This document shows, in pieces, positions 23,520 through 31,725 of a stretch of 36,455 nt of DNA (position 1 is its first letter; each line of letters opens with the position of its first letter). Origin of the DNA: Streptococcus pseudopneumoniae (GTDB taxonomy: Bacteria > Bacillota > Bacilli > Lactobacillales > Streptococcaceae). The notes under the pieces are model-generated. The model searched no databases, was not told the DNA's origin, and was given only the letters and a program-made list of their open reading frames with translations. Location of the stretch: the NCBI RefSeq assembly GCF_001068775.1, contig NZ_JWAJ01000069.1, positions 1-36,455 of the forward strand, read 5' to 3'. The translations under genes and the position numbers were made by a program.

Positions 23520-24327
23520 GGAAAGAGTAGATGTATTAGCTTACAAACAAGGTTTATTTGAAACGAGAGAACAAGCCAAACGAGGTGTTATGGCTGGTTT
23601 GGTAGTCGCTGTTATAAATGGCGAACGATTTGATAAACCAGGAGAAAAAATTCCTGACGATACAGAGTTGAAACTCAAGGGCGAGAAACTTAAGTATGTC
23701 AGTCGTGGTGGCTTGAAACTTGAGAAGGCGCTAGATATTTTTGATCTATCAGTTGAGGGACAAACGACCATTGATATCGGAGCTTCAACTGGAGGTTTTA
23801 CGGATGTCATGTTGCAAAATGGTGCTAAACAAGTTTTTGCAGTTGATGTTGGTACTAACCAACTGGCATGGAAATTACGCCAAGACCCTCGTGTTGTCAG
23901 TATGGAGCAGTTTAATTTCCGTTATGCTGAAAAGACCGACTTTAATCAGGAACCAAGTTTCGCAAGTATCGATGTCAGTTTTATTTCTCTAGGCCTTATT
24001 TTGCCAGCCTTACACCGTATTTTAGCCGATCAAGGTCAGGTTGTGGCTCTAGTTAAGCCTCAATTTGAGGCTGGTCGAGAACAGATTGGTAAAAATGGAA
24101 TTATCAGAGATGCCAAGGTTCACCAAAATGTTTTAGAATCAGTTACTAAAATGGCAGTTGATGAAGGATTTTCAGTCTTAGGATTGGACTATTCTCCTAT
24201 TCAAGGTGGTCATGGGAATATCGAGTTTTTAGCCTATTTGCGAAAAGAAGATCACGCAATCAATCAGGTTACTTCTGAAATAGAAAAAATAGTGGAGAAA
24301 GCACATAGAGAATTTAAAGATGAATAA
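23512..24327 (+). CDS. tlyA: TlyA-family rRNA 2'-O-methyltransferase / hemolysin-like protein
   Basis: 271 residues. An N-terminal S4 RNA-binding domain (about 1-65, RVDVLAYKQGLFETREQAKR and KYVSRGGLKL) is followed by a Rossmann methyltransferase with the SAM motif DIGASTGGFTDVML, then AVDVGTNQLAW, DVSFISLGLILP and LVKPQFEAGRE. Mycobacterial TlyA 2'-O-methylates 16S and 23S rRNA. Firmicute homologues (YqxC) are probably rRNA methylases too, despite the historic hemolysin name. It sits between ispA and argR as in many Firmicutes. Confidence 0.93.
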   Translation: MAKERVDVLAYKQGLFETREQAKRGVMAGLVVAVINGERFDKPGEKIPDDTELKLKGEKLKYVSRGGLKLEKALDIFDLSVEGQTTIDIGASTGGFTDVMLQNGAKQVFAVDVGTNQLAWKLRQDPRVVSMEQFNFRYAEKTDFNQEPSFASIDVSFISLGLILPALHRILADQGQVVALVKPQFEAGREQIGKNGIIRDAKVHQNVLESVTKMAVDEGFSVLGLDYSPIQGGHGNIEFLAYLRKEDHAINQVTSEIEKIVEKAHREFKDE

Positions 24328-24751
24328 AAAAGAGCGACTTGAGAAGATTAGAAGATTTGTTACAGATTATCAAATCGGCACACAGGAAGAAATCGTTGAA
24401 CACTTGAGAGAAGCTGGTATCTCTGCTACTCAAGCAACAGTCTCCCGAGATATTAAAGAATTAGGTATTGTAAAAATTCCATTGAAAGACAATACTTACA
24501 TTTATGAATTACCAAAATCAATCGTTAGAAGCTTGCAATTGGCAGAAAACAATATTATTCATGCTGAACGCATGGGGAATATGATCAATTTGCAAGTTAT
24601 TCCAGGGAATACTGTTTTCGTCAAGAGTCAGTTGTTGACTGTTTTTTCTGACCAAATTTTTAGCTGTATTGCTGATGATAATTCCATCTTGATGGTATTG
24701 AGAAGTGAAGAAACAGCCAAAGATATTTTTGAGCAAGTTAAAAATTGGTAG
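24320..24751 (+). CDS. argR: Arginine repressor family regulator
   Basis: 143 residues. The N-terminal winged helix-turn-helix has the recognition helix ATQATVSRDIKELGIVKIPL (about 36-55). The C-terminal domain for hexamerisation and arginine binding carries IPGNTVFVKSQLLTVFS and CIADDNSILMVLRSEE. ArgR proteins bind ARG boxes and control arginine metabolism. Streptococci usually have several ArgR paralogues, so this may be AhrC or ArgR2. It overlaps tlyA by 8 bases. Confidence 0.92.
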   Translation: MNKKERLEKIRRFVTDYQIGTQEEIVEHLREAGISATQATVSRDIKELGIVKIPLKDNTYIYELPKSIVRSLQLAENNIIHAERMGNMINLQVIPGNTVFVKSQLLTVFSDQIFSCIADDNSILMVLRSEETAKDIFEQVKNW

Positions 24752-24757
24752 GATTAT

Positions 24758-26425
24758 ATGTTACTGGAAATTTCGATTAAAAATTTTGCTATCATCGAAT
24801 CAATTTCTCTGAATTTTGAACAAGGGATGACAGTTTTAACTGGTGAAACAGGTGCGGGTAAATCAATCATTATTGATGCTATGAATATGATGTTAGGAGC
24901 TCGAGCTACAACAGAGGTTATTCGTCATGGGGCTCCCAAAGCAGAAATTGAAGGTCTTTTTTCAATTGAAAGTACTCGCGCGCTAGAAGAAATTTTTGAT
25001 GAACAAGGATTAGAATTGAGTGATGAAATCATTATTCGTCGCGAAATTTTACAAAACGGTCGGAGCATCAGTCGTGTCAATGGACAGATGGTTAATCTTT
25101 CAGTATTAAGGACGATTGGTCAACAGCTAGTTGATATCCATGGTCAACATGACCAAGAGGAGTTAATGCGCCCACATCGACATATCCAGATGTTGGATGA
25201 GTTTGGGGACACTTCTTTCTTTGAATTAAAAGAAGCCTATCAGATGAGCTTTGATAACTATCGCCGTATGCGTAAGCAAGTGCTTGACATCAAAAAAAAT
25301 CAGCAGGAACACAAGGCTCGTATTGAAATGTTGGAATTTCAGATTGCTGAGATTGAAGCAGCTAATTTGAAAACTGGTGAAGATATTGTCCTTAATCAAG
25401 AAAGAGACAAACTACTGAACCATAAACATATTGCCGATACTTTAACAAATGCTTATAGTATGCTTGATAATGAAGAATTTTCAAGCCTTGCAAATGTTCG
25501 TTCGGCCATGAATGATATGGAAAGTCTTGAAGAGTTTGATCCAGAGTATCGTGAGATTTCAAGCTCCCTTTCTGAATCCTATTATGTTCTAGAAGATATA
25601 ACCAAGCGATTGGAATCCATTATCGATGATTTAGATTTTGATGGTAATCGTCTGATGCAGGTTGAAAGTCGACTAGATTTGATTCATACCATTACCCGTA
25701 AGTATGGTAGTAGTGTAGATGATGTCCTTGAATACTTTGCCAAGATTACAGACGAATACAATCTTCTAACAGGAAATAATCTATCTTCTGAAGATATGGA
25801 AATCGAACTCAAGAAACTTGAAAAAAATCTTGTGGACCTAGCAGGTCAAGTTGCTCAGGCTCGCCATAAAATAGCGCAGGACTTAGAAGCTGAAATCAAG
25901 CAAGAATTGCAAGACCTTTACATGGAGAAAGCACAATTTCAAGTTCGTTTTAGTCAAGGAAAATTCAGTCGTGAAGGTAATGAGAGTGTTGAGTTTTACA
26001 TTTCAACCAATCCTGGAGAAGATTTTAAACCTTTAGTAAAAGTAGCTTCTGGTGGAGAGTTGTCTCGTCTCATGCTAGCCATTAAGTCTGCCTTTTCTCG
26101 AAAAGAAGGCAAGACTAGCATTGTCTTTGATGAAGTAGATACGGGAGTTTCAGGTCGTGTAGCTCAAGCCATCGCACAAAAAATTCACAAAATTGGACAG
26201 CACGGTCAAGTATTAGCTATTTCTCACCTTCCTCAAGTTATTGCGATTGCAGATTATCAGTTCTTCATCGAAAAGATTAGCAATGAATATTCGACCGTTT
26301 CAACAGTTCGCTTGCTGACAGTTGAAGAAAGAATTGAAGAAGTCGCTAAGATGTTGGCTGGGGAGAATGTGACGGAAGCAGCATTGAATCAAGCGAGAGA
26401 ATTATTACAAAGTAAGGAGAAATAA
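24758..26425 (+). CDS. recN: DNA repair protein RecN
   Basis: An SMC-like ATPase acting on double-strand breaks. The 555-residue protein has Walker A TGETGAGKS (28-36), a Q-loop region DIHGQHDQEELM, a central coiled coil (about 160-370), the signature ASGGELSRLMLAIKSAF, and Walker B SIVFDEVDTGVSGRVA with the D-loop and His switch ISHLPQV. Usual length. It starts 6 bases after argR and is followed without a gap by the phosphatase gene (stop-start adjacency). Confidence 0.96.
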   Translation: MLLEISIKNFAIIESISLNFEQGMTVLTGETGAGKSIIIDAMNMMLGARATTEVIRHGAPKAEIEGLFSIESTRALEEIFDEQGLELSDEIIIRREILQNGRSISRVNGQMVNLSVLRTIGQQLVDIHGQHDQEELMRPHRHIQMLDEFGDTSFFELKEAYQMSFDNYRRMRKQVLDIKKNQQEHKARIEMLEFQIAEIEAANLKTGEDIVLNQERDKLLNHKHIADTLTNAYSMLDNEEFSSLANVRSAMNDMESLEEFDPEYREISSSLSESYYVLEDITKRLESIIDDLDFDGNRLMQVESRLDLIHTITRKYGSSVDDVLEYFAKITDEYNLLTGNNLSSEDMEIELKKLEKNLVDLAGQVAQARHKIAQDLEAEIKQELQDLYMEKAQFQVRFSQGKFSREGNESVEFYISTNPGEDFKPLVKVASGGELSRLMLAIKSAFSRKEGKTSIVFDEVDTGVSGRVAQAIAQKIHKIGQHGQVLAISHLPQVIAIADYQFFIEKISNEYSTVSTVRLLTVEERIEEVAKMLAGENVTEAALNQARELLQSKEK

Positions 26426-27154
26426 ATGACAGACTATTATGTAATTGGTGATGTCCACGGAAAAGCTGGAATGTTAGAAGACTTACTTAAAACATGGGAT
26501 GGCGAGACTCAATTGCTCTTTCTTGGAGATTTGATTGATAGAGGAGAAGATAGCCGCCGTGTTCTTGAAATGGTCAAGGATTTGGTTGATAACCAAGGTG
26601 CTATCTGCTTATCTGGGAACCACGAGTATATGTTTTTAACTTGGTTAGACAATCCAGAAGAGAGTTACGATCACTACCGTAGAAATGGTGGGGATACAAC
26701 CATTAATTCCATTTTAGGCCGTCCACTAGATGCACCAGTAGATGGAGTAGCAGATGCAAAGCGTGTTGAGACAGAAGCAGCAGACTTAGTGGAGTTTATC
26801 CGTCAGATGCCTTTTGTCATTGAAACAGATAAGTATATCTTTGTTCATGCCGGTATTGATTTGACTTTGGATGATTGGCATGATACTACCGATTATAAGA
26901 AGGTATGGCTCAGAAAACCATTCCACGAAGCCGAAAATCATACTGGGAAAACCATTGTCTTTGGTCACACACCAGTTTATGGCTTGTTACAGCAAGAGCG
27001 TGGTACAGCTGAGCTTTGGACTACAGAAGATGGTAAGATTGGGATGGACGGAGGAGCTGTCTATGGTGGTGTCCTTCACGGGATTGTCTTTACAGATCGA
27101 GGAATGACAGAACACCACTTTATCGAAAATGACGGCTTTGTTGCTGAAGATTAG
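26426..27154 (+). CDS. PPP-family metallophosphatase
   Basis: 242 residues with all signature metal-binding blocks of the PPP family: GDVHGK (8-13), GDLIDRGEDS (34-43), GNHEYM (64-69) and VFGHTPVYG near 180. Members include protein Ser/Thr phosphatases (PrpE, PrpA) and diadenosine tetraphosphatases. The substrate cannot be chosen from sequence. It begins directly after the recN stop behind AAGGAG and is probably the last gene of the xseA operon. No strong terminator is seen before the lepA promoter. Confidence 0.88.
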   Translation: MTDYYVIGDVHGKAGMLEDLLKTWDGETQLLFLGDLIDRGEDSRRVLEMVKDLVDNQGAICLSGNHEYMFLTWLDNPEESYDHYRRNGGDTTINSILGRPLDAPVDGVADAKRVETEAADLVEFIRQMPFVIETDKYIFVHAGIDLTLDDWHDTTDYKKVWLRKPFHEAENHTGKTIVFGHTPVYGLLQQERGTAELWTTEDGKIGMDGGAVYGGVLHGIVFTDRGMTEHHFIENDGFVAED

Positions 27155-27175
27155 TACTCCTAGCAGGGTATGGTC

Positions 27176-27204
27176 TTGTCAAAATGTTAAAAACAATTTA
27201 TAAT
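27176..27204 (+). promoter_or_regulatory. Promoter of lepA
   Basis: TTGTCA (27176-27181), 17-base spacer, TATAAT (27199-27204). The leader is short, with an AAAGGAAG site before the ATG at 27233. Confidence 0.85.
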
Positions 27205-27232
27205 AAATAGATACCCTGAAAGGAAGAGAATC

Positions 27233-29056
27233 ATGAACTTAGAAGAATTGAAAAAACGACAGGAGAAGATCCGTAACTTCTCTATTATTGCTCATATTGA
27301 CCATGGGAAGTCAACCCTAGCAGATCGCATTTTGGAAAAGACAGAGACGGTTTCAAGTCGTGAAATGCAAGCTCAGCTTTTGGATAGCATGGATCTAGAA
27401 CGGGAACGTGGGATTACCATTAAGTTGAATGCCATCGAGCTGAATTATACTGCAAAAGATGGGGAAACTTATATTTTCCATTTGATTGACACGCCGGGGC
27501 ACGTGGACTTTACCTATGAAGTTTCACGTTCGCTAGCTGCCTGTGAGGGAGCGATTTTGGTGGTCGATGCCGCTCAAGGTATTGAGGCTCAAACCCTTGC
27601 CAATGTGTATCTAGCCTTGGACAATGATTTGGAAATCATGCCAGTCATTAACAAAATTGACCTACCAGCTGCAGATCCTGAGCGCGTGCGTACAGAGATT
27701 GAAGATGTCATTGGTTTGGATGCCAGCGAAGCAGTCTTAGCATCAGCTAAAGCTGGTATTGGTATCGAAGAAATTCTCGAGCAAATCGTGGAAAAAGTGC
27801 CAGCACCAACGGGTGATGTGACGGCGCCACTTAAGGCCTTGATTTTCGACTCAGTTTACGATGCTTACCGTGGGGTTATCCTCCAAGTGCGTGTCATGGA
27901 CGGAGTGGTCAAACCTGGTGATAAGATTCAGCTCATGAGCAATGGTAAGACCTTTGATGTGACCGAAGTCGGTATTTTTACACCAAAAGCAGTTGGTCGT
28001 GATTTCCTTGCGACTGGTGACGTTGGTTATATTGCAGCTTCTATCAAGACGGTTCAGGACACTCGTGTGGGTGATACCGTTACCTTGGCAACCAATCCTG
28101 CGGCAGAGCCCTTACATGGCTACAAGCAGATGAATCCTATGGTCTTTGCGGGTCTCTATCCAATTGAGTCAAACAAGTACAATGACCTACGTGAAGCACT
28201 TGAAAAATTGCAACTGAATGATGCTAGTCTTCAGTTTGAACCAGAAACATCTCAGGCACTTGGATTTGGTTTCCGTTGTGGTTTCCTTGGACTTCTCCAT
28301 ATGGATGTAATCCAAGAACGTTTAGAGCGTGAATTCAACATCGACCTCATCATGACAGCTCCGTCTGTTATCTATAAAGTCAATCTGACAGACGGCGAGT
28401 CTATGGATGTGTCTAACCCATCTGAGTTCCCAGACCCAACTAAGATTGCGACCATTGAAGAGCCTTATGTTAAAGCGCAAATCATGGTACCACAGGAGTT
28501 CGTCGGAGCAGTAATGGAATTGGCTCAGCGTAAGCGTGGTGACTTTGTGACGATGGACTATATTGATGACAATCGTGTCAATGTTATCTATCAAATTCCA
28601 CTGGCTGAAATCGTCTTCGACTTCTTTGATAAGCTTAAGTCTTCGACACGTGGTTACGCTAGCTTTGACTACGAATTGTCAGAGTATCGTCCATCTAAGC
28701 TGGTCAAAATGGACATCCTTCTCAATGGAGACAAGGTGGATGCTCTTAGCTTTATCGTTCACAAGGACTTTGCCTACGAACGTGGAAAACTCATCGTTGA
28801 TAAGCTCAAGAAAATCATTCCTCGTCAACAATTTGAGGTGCCAATCCAAGCAGCAATTGGACATAAGATTGTGGCTCGTACAGATATCAAGGCCCTTCGT
28901 AAGAACGTTCTTGCCAAGTGTTATGGTGGTGACGTTTCACGTAAACGTAAACTTCTCGAAAAACAAAAAGCTGGTAAGAAACGCATGAAAGCCATCGGTT
29001 CTGTAGAAGTGCCTCAGGAAGCCTTCCTCAGCGTCTTGAGTATGGATGAAGAATAG
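27233..29056 (+). CDS. lepA: Elongation factor 4 (LepA)
   Basis: A ribosome-associated translational GTPase that influences initiation and elongation under stress. The 607-residue protein has G1 AHIDHGKST (20-28), G2 within [11 protein letters not shown]3 DTPGHVDF near 82, and G4 [13 protein letters not shown] near 136. The EF-G-like domains and the LepA-specific C-terminal domain ([20 protein letters not shown]) follow. Full length. Transcribed alone from its own promoter; a large palindromic element follows. Confidence 0.98.
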   Translation: MNLEELKKRQEKIRNFSIIAHIDHGKSTLADRILEKTETVSSREMQAQLLDSMDLERERGITIKLNAIELNYTAKDGETYIFHLIDTPGHVDFTYEVSRSLAACEGAILVVDAAQGIEAQTLANVYLALDNDLEIMPVINKIDLPAADPERVRTEIEDVIGLDASEAVLASAKAGIGIEEILEQIVEKVPAPTGDVTAPLKALIFDSVYDAYRGVILQVRVMDGVVKPGDKIQLMSNGKTFDVTEVGIFTPKAVGRDFLATGDVGYIAASIKTVQDTRVGDTVTLATNPAAEPLHGYKQMNPMVFAGLYPIESNKYNDLREALEKLQLNDASLQFEPETSQALGFGFRCGFLGLLHMDVIQERLEREFNIDLIMTAPSVIYKVNLTDGESMDVSNPSEFPDPTKIATIEEPYVKAQIMVPQEFVGAVMELAQRKRGDFVTMDYIDDNRVNVIYQIPLAEIVFDFFDKLKSSTRGYASFDYELSEYRPSKLVKMDILLNGDKVDALSFIVHKDFAYERGKLIVDKLKKIIPRQQFEVPIQAAIGHKIVARTDIKALRKNVLAKCYGGDVSRKRKLLEKQKAGKKRMKAIGSVEVPQEAFLSVLSMDEE

Positions 29057-29104
29057 TTGAGATCTCAAGAAAAAATAAGATAAATATAAAATAATGATTT
29101 TTTA

Positions 29105-29226
29105 AGTGGCTGGGCAAAAAGTCAATTTTCTCCGAAAATGAAAAAAATATAACGCATAGTATCAAGGTTTTCAACACCTGATATTATGCGTTTTTCTGAT
29201 TTTAAAGACTTTTTGCCCAGCCTCTT
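29105..29226. repeat. 115-bp palindromic intergenic element after lepA
   Basis: A 16-bp perfect outer stem (29108-29123 with 29207-29222) encloses a second 14-position stem (29151-29164 with 29179-29192). T-rich sequence follows. It probably terminates lepA transcription. Its nested design and GGCTGGGCAAAAAG ends resemble repeated intergenic elements of streptococci, possibly a MITE (inference). Confidence 0.65.
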
Positions 29227-29339
29227 TTCTTAATGTTTGACAAACGCGCCAACCTCAAGTATAGCGGATTGAACTTAGAATAGCACACTATAGATTCTAA
29301 AACATTTTTAGAAATTGATTTGACTTTCCTAATCTCTTT

Positions 29340-29596
29340 GTTCATATCTTATTTCAATCAATTATATAAGTTTGGAAATCGACATTTTGGGGCAGAGGGA
29401 TATTATGTGAGTACAGTTGGCCACAATGAAGCCACAATGAAGCCACAATAAGGAAATATATCCAAGATTAAAGAAATTATCCAGTGGATGATTTCTTCAC
29501 GAGTATAAAACTTTGAGAACGAGTAAAGATGATATAGCACTAGATAAATTAAGTGTAAAAGAATATGAGGATCCCTTTAGGGAAAGTGGTAAGTAA
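29340..29596 (+). pseudogene. IS200/IS605 TnpA transposase remnant
   Basis: The frame from about 29362 reads YKFGNRHFGAEGYYVSTVGH, NEATM, then stops. After an out-of-frame stretch it resumes IALDKLSVKEYEDPFRESGK, ending at TAA 29594-29596. These are the C-terminal blocks of IS200-like TnpA (a Y1 HUH transposase). The catalytic His-x-His and most of the N-terminal half are gone. The frame is broken by a tandem repeat of GCCACAATGAA: removing one 11-base unit restores TVGHNEATIRKYIQD. Non-functional. Confidence 0.8.
29420..29450. repeat. Tandem 11-bp repeat inside the tnpA remnant
   Basis: GCCACAATGAA occurs at 29420 and 29431, with a third partial copy GCCACAATA from 29442. The extra unit shifts the transposase frame. 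Confidence 0.85.
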
Positions 29597-29800
29597 TACT
29601 CAAGCGTCTTTAAGAGGCAAGTGACGAGTCAAGAGCAATAAGGCTTGAACAACGTGTAAGCCAGCGTCTTTAGGCGCTGGCTGGTAATTTGGACTTATAG
29701 ACCTAGTACAAACCACCCGTTTAACGGATGGTCATGATTTTTTGATTTTTGTAAATTTTTATTATACAATAAAACCAAATAAAAAGAAGGCGGTAACAAT

Positions 29801-29998
29801 ATGCTTAAGGCGAAAATTTTTTATGTATTTTTATTTTTGATCGTTGTCGAAACTACAGGCTTGTTGTTGTTGAAAAGAGGTCTCGAAATGGGTTATTTAG
29901 ACACAGAAGCTATTATCCTCGCAATTTTTTCATTTGCTTTTTACAACCTATGTTCATTCGGTTGGGTCTACTTTACAATAAAAAACAATAAAAAATAA
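29801..29998 (+). CDS. Small two-helix membrane protein, unknown
   Basis: 65 residues with two predicted membrane helices (about 5-24, KIFYVFLFLIVVETTGLLLL, and about 38-57, IILAIFSFAFYNLCSFGWVY), a short loop with acidic residues, and a basic tail KNNKK. A modest AGAAGG site lies upstream. It stands alone between the IS200 remnant and a degraded region, so it may itself be a relic. No family recognised. Confidence 0.5.
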   Translation: MLKAKIFYVFLFLIVVETTGLLLLKRGLEMGYLDTEAIILAIFSFAFYNLCSFGWVYFTIKNNKK

Positions 29999-30187
29999 AT
30001 AGACGTATTTTTAGTCAGAACCTCTCAAAAAACGCATTTTCTTGCACCTGCTCCGTAAATGTGTTATACGGATTCTGAGAAAAAGTGATAGTTTTCTAAG
30101 CCATGAGCAATGGAAAAGCACCAGCAGTGCGAATGCTGAGGCTTTTTTTGCGTGGTTGCGAACCACGTCCGGACCAGTGGCACTTAA
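29999..30187. other. Non-coding hairpin-rich region
   Basis: No supported gene. It contains CCGTA/TACGG (about 30049-30069), AGAAAA/TTTTCT, CAGCA/TGCTG followed by seven T (30122-30149), and CGTGGTT-GCG-AACCACG (30151-30167). These could be a decayed gene end with terminators or a small structured RNA. Confidence 0.4.
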
Positions 30188-30649
30188 TCATCGCCTTTCT
30201 TATCTAGCCAGACAGAAGAAACTCAAATAGTATGTTCAGATGATTATGGTTATGTAAAAATTCCTAAATCATGGGTTCATTTCAAAGAAATTGAAGGTGG
30301 AGATGACATTCAGTACTGTGATGGCACGGATGTCAACATTGTAACTCTCAATACCTTTAAACCTGAGCAGTTTGCTATTAGTGAAAGCGAATACGCAGCG
30401 CTTGAAACTGTTCAAATTTCAACTAGCATTTATGAATCTAAACAGAAAAGTCAAGACTTCTCCAAGGTATGGGGGTCAAAATCAACTATCGGTGGCTATG
30501 AGGCCTAAGTAGTAAACTGTATTGCTAAGAATGGTAAATATTTAATTATCTGGTTTTTTAAATCCGATGATGGTAAGTTTAGATATGTTTCTCTTGAAGG
30601 TCTTCCAGAGGTATTAAAAAATATCCTTCCTATGGTGGAAGAAAGTTAG
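30188..30649 (+). pseudogene. Secreted/lipoprotein-like protein, pseudogene
   Basis: An open frame without any start codon begins after a stop at 30185. It reads SSQTEETQIVCSDDYGYVKI and then PKSWVHFKEI. It runs into TAA at 30506-30508 and continues in the same frame as VVNCIAKNGKYLIIWFF to TAG at 30647-30649. The smooth continuation across the single in-frame stop, and the missing N-terminus (where a signal peptide would be), mark it as a degraded gene. The family is not recognised; a small extracellular lipoprotein is my guess. Confidence 0.65.
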
Positions 30650-30674
30650 ACCAATAAAAAGAGTTAAAATCGTG

Positions 30675-30699
30675 AAAACAGGAGTCATTCCTGTTTTTT
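30675..30699 (+). terminator. Terminator after the pseudogene
   Basis: AAAACAGGA (30675-30683) pairs with TCCTGTTTT (30689-30697), GTCAT loop, six T at the end. Confidence 0.85.
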
Positions 30700-30747
30700 G
30701 TTTTACTTATTAAGAAATTTATAAAAAATATGTTTGAAATTAGCAAA

Positions 30748-30764
30748 TGTTTAAAACGTAAACA
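30748..30764. promoter_or_regulatory. Putative repressor operator (LacR-like) upstream of the PTS operon
   Basis: TGTTTA-AAACG-TAAACA, a 6-bp inverted repeat 32 bases before the -35 box. TGTTT/AAACA half sites also surround the lacA promoter, suggesting one DeoR/LacR-type regulator for both (inference). Confidence 0.45.
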
Positions 30765-30795
30765 ATAAAAATCGAACAAAATACAACAAAAAACA

Positions 30796-30811
30796 TTGAC
30801 AACGGTTTCAT
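30796..30811 (+). promoter_or_regulatory. cre site overlapping the PTS promoter
   Basis: TTGACAACGGTTTCAT matches the cre consensus at 14 of 16 positions and includes the -35 box. CcpA binding would exclude RNA polymerase. Confidence 0.65.
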
Positions 30812-30824
30812 ATAATGTTATACT
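30796..30824 (+). promoter_or_regulatory. Promoter of the galactose PTS operon
   Basis: Perfect -35 TTGACA (30796-30801), 17-base spacer, -10 TATACT (30819-30824) with TG extension at 30816-30817. GGGAGAAGG precedes the first gene. Confidence 0.85.
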
Positions 30825-30859
30825 TGTACCATAAAAGTTAAATATGAAGGGAGAAGGTC

Positions 30860-31336
30860 ATGGGATTAGATCATTTCTTTGACAAAGACTTAGTCTTTTG
30901 CTTAGAAGCAGATAATCAAGAGCAACTTTTCGATCAAGTTGCAACCCTATTGGAAGAAAAGAAAGTTGTTACAGATACCTATCGATCGGCCTTGATTGAA
31001 CGTGAAAAATCGTTCCCAACTGGTTTAGATATGGAGTTTTTAGGGAAGGATTTGCCTAACGTAGCTATCCCTCATACTGATACCATTCATAATCTAACTG
31101 AAAATGTTGTCGTGGTTCGTCTGGAAAAACCAGTAACATTCCACAATATGATTGCCCCTGATAAGGAAGTAGAAGTTTCATTGTTGTTCTTTATCATCAA
31201 CAATTCAAGCTCAAGTCAAACAAATATTCTTGCACAGTTGATGGACTTCTTTACAGGCAATGGTCATCTTGAAGCGCTGTCTAAGATTAAGGAACCTGAA
31301 GCCTTGTTCCAATATATCTCAGAAGCGACTGCTTAA
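30860..31336 (+). CDS. PTS EIIA component (galactitol/fructose-type EIIA-2 family)
   Basis: 158 residues, cytoplasmic phosphocarrier. The phosphorylated histidine is His72 in NVAIPHTD. The upstream motif REKSFPTGL (about 48-56) is standard for EIIA-2 domains. It takes phosphate from HPr and passes it to the EIIB encoded next. First gene of EIIA-EIIB-EIIC under a cre-controlled promoter. With the tagatose-6-phosphate genes nearby, galactose is the likely substrate. This is an inference from context; galactitol-family PTS also carry galactitol or other sugars. Confidence 0.88.
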   Translation: MGLDHFFDKDLVFCLEADNQEQLFDQVATLLEEKKVVTDTYRSALIEREKSFPTGLDMEFLGKDLPNVAIPHTDTIHNLTENVVVVRLEKPVTFHNMIAPDKEVEVSLLFFIINNSSSSQTNILAQLMDFFTGNGHLEALSKIKEPEALFQYISEATA

Positions 31337-31375
31337 TTTGTTAATAATTTTTATATAAAAACGGAGGAAATCCAA

Positions 31376-31681
31376 ATGATTAAAATTCTTGCTGCTTGTG
31401 GTGCAGGTGTTAACTCAAGCCACCAAATTAAAAGTGCTCTTGAAGAAGAACTTTCTAACCGTGGGTACGATGTTCAATGTGATGCCGTTATGGTAAAAGA
31501 TGTCAATGAAGACTTGATTAAAGGTTATGATATCTTCACACCAATCGCTGCTACTGATTTAGGTTTTGAACCAGGTATTCCAGTTGTTGAAGCAGGACCA
31601 ATCTTGTTCCGTATTCCAGCTATGAGCGCTCCAGTCTATGATAATATTGAAGCAGCTATCAAAGAACATGGTCTAAGCTAA
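31376..31681 (+). CDS. PTS EIIB component (galactitol family)
   Basis: 101 residues. The phosphocysteine loop ILAACGAGVNSSHQIK has the acceptor Cys8, typical of the EIIB-GatB type. It carries phosphate from EIIA to the incoming sugar at EIIC. A GGAGG site lies upstream, with 39 bases after EIIA and 44 bases before EIIC. Confidence 0.92.
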   Translation: MIKILAACGAGVNSSHQIKSALEEELSNRGYDVQCDAVMVKDVNEDLIKGYDIFTPIAATDLGFEPGIPVVEAGPILFRIPAMSAPVYDNIEAAIKEHGLS

Positions 31682-31725
31682 TTATTAATTTGTAAATATT
31701 CCATAAAAATAAAGGGAGGAAAATT

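Larger units (their letters stand above)
29275..29737 (+). mobile_element. Decayed IS200/IS605-family element
   Basis: The left-end hairpin TTAGAAT/ATTCTAA (29275-29300), the transposase remnant (29340-29596), an internal AGCCAGCG/CGCTGGCT hairpin (29659-29682) and a right-end hairpin (29712-29732) are in the expected order of an IS200/IS605 single-strand-transposing element. The middle of the transposase gene is missing. Confidence 0.65.

Noticed and set aside
29420..29450. CRISPR-like short repeats
   Set aside because: Directly adjacent tandem copies without spacers, explained as slippage in the transposase remnant. No CRISPR array was seen anywhere in the window.
30042..30230. 62-residue ORF
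   Set aside because: No ribosome binding site, composition unlike a protein, crosses several hairpins including a T-tailed one, and overlaps the beginning of the pseudogene frame.
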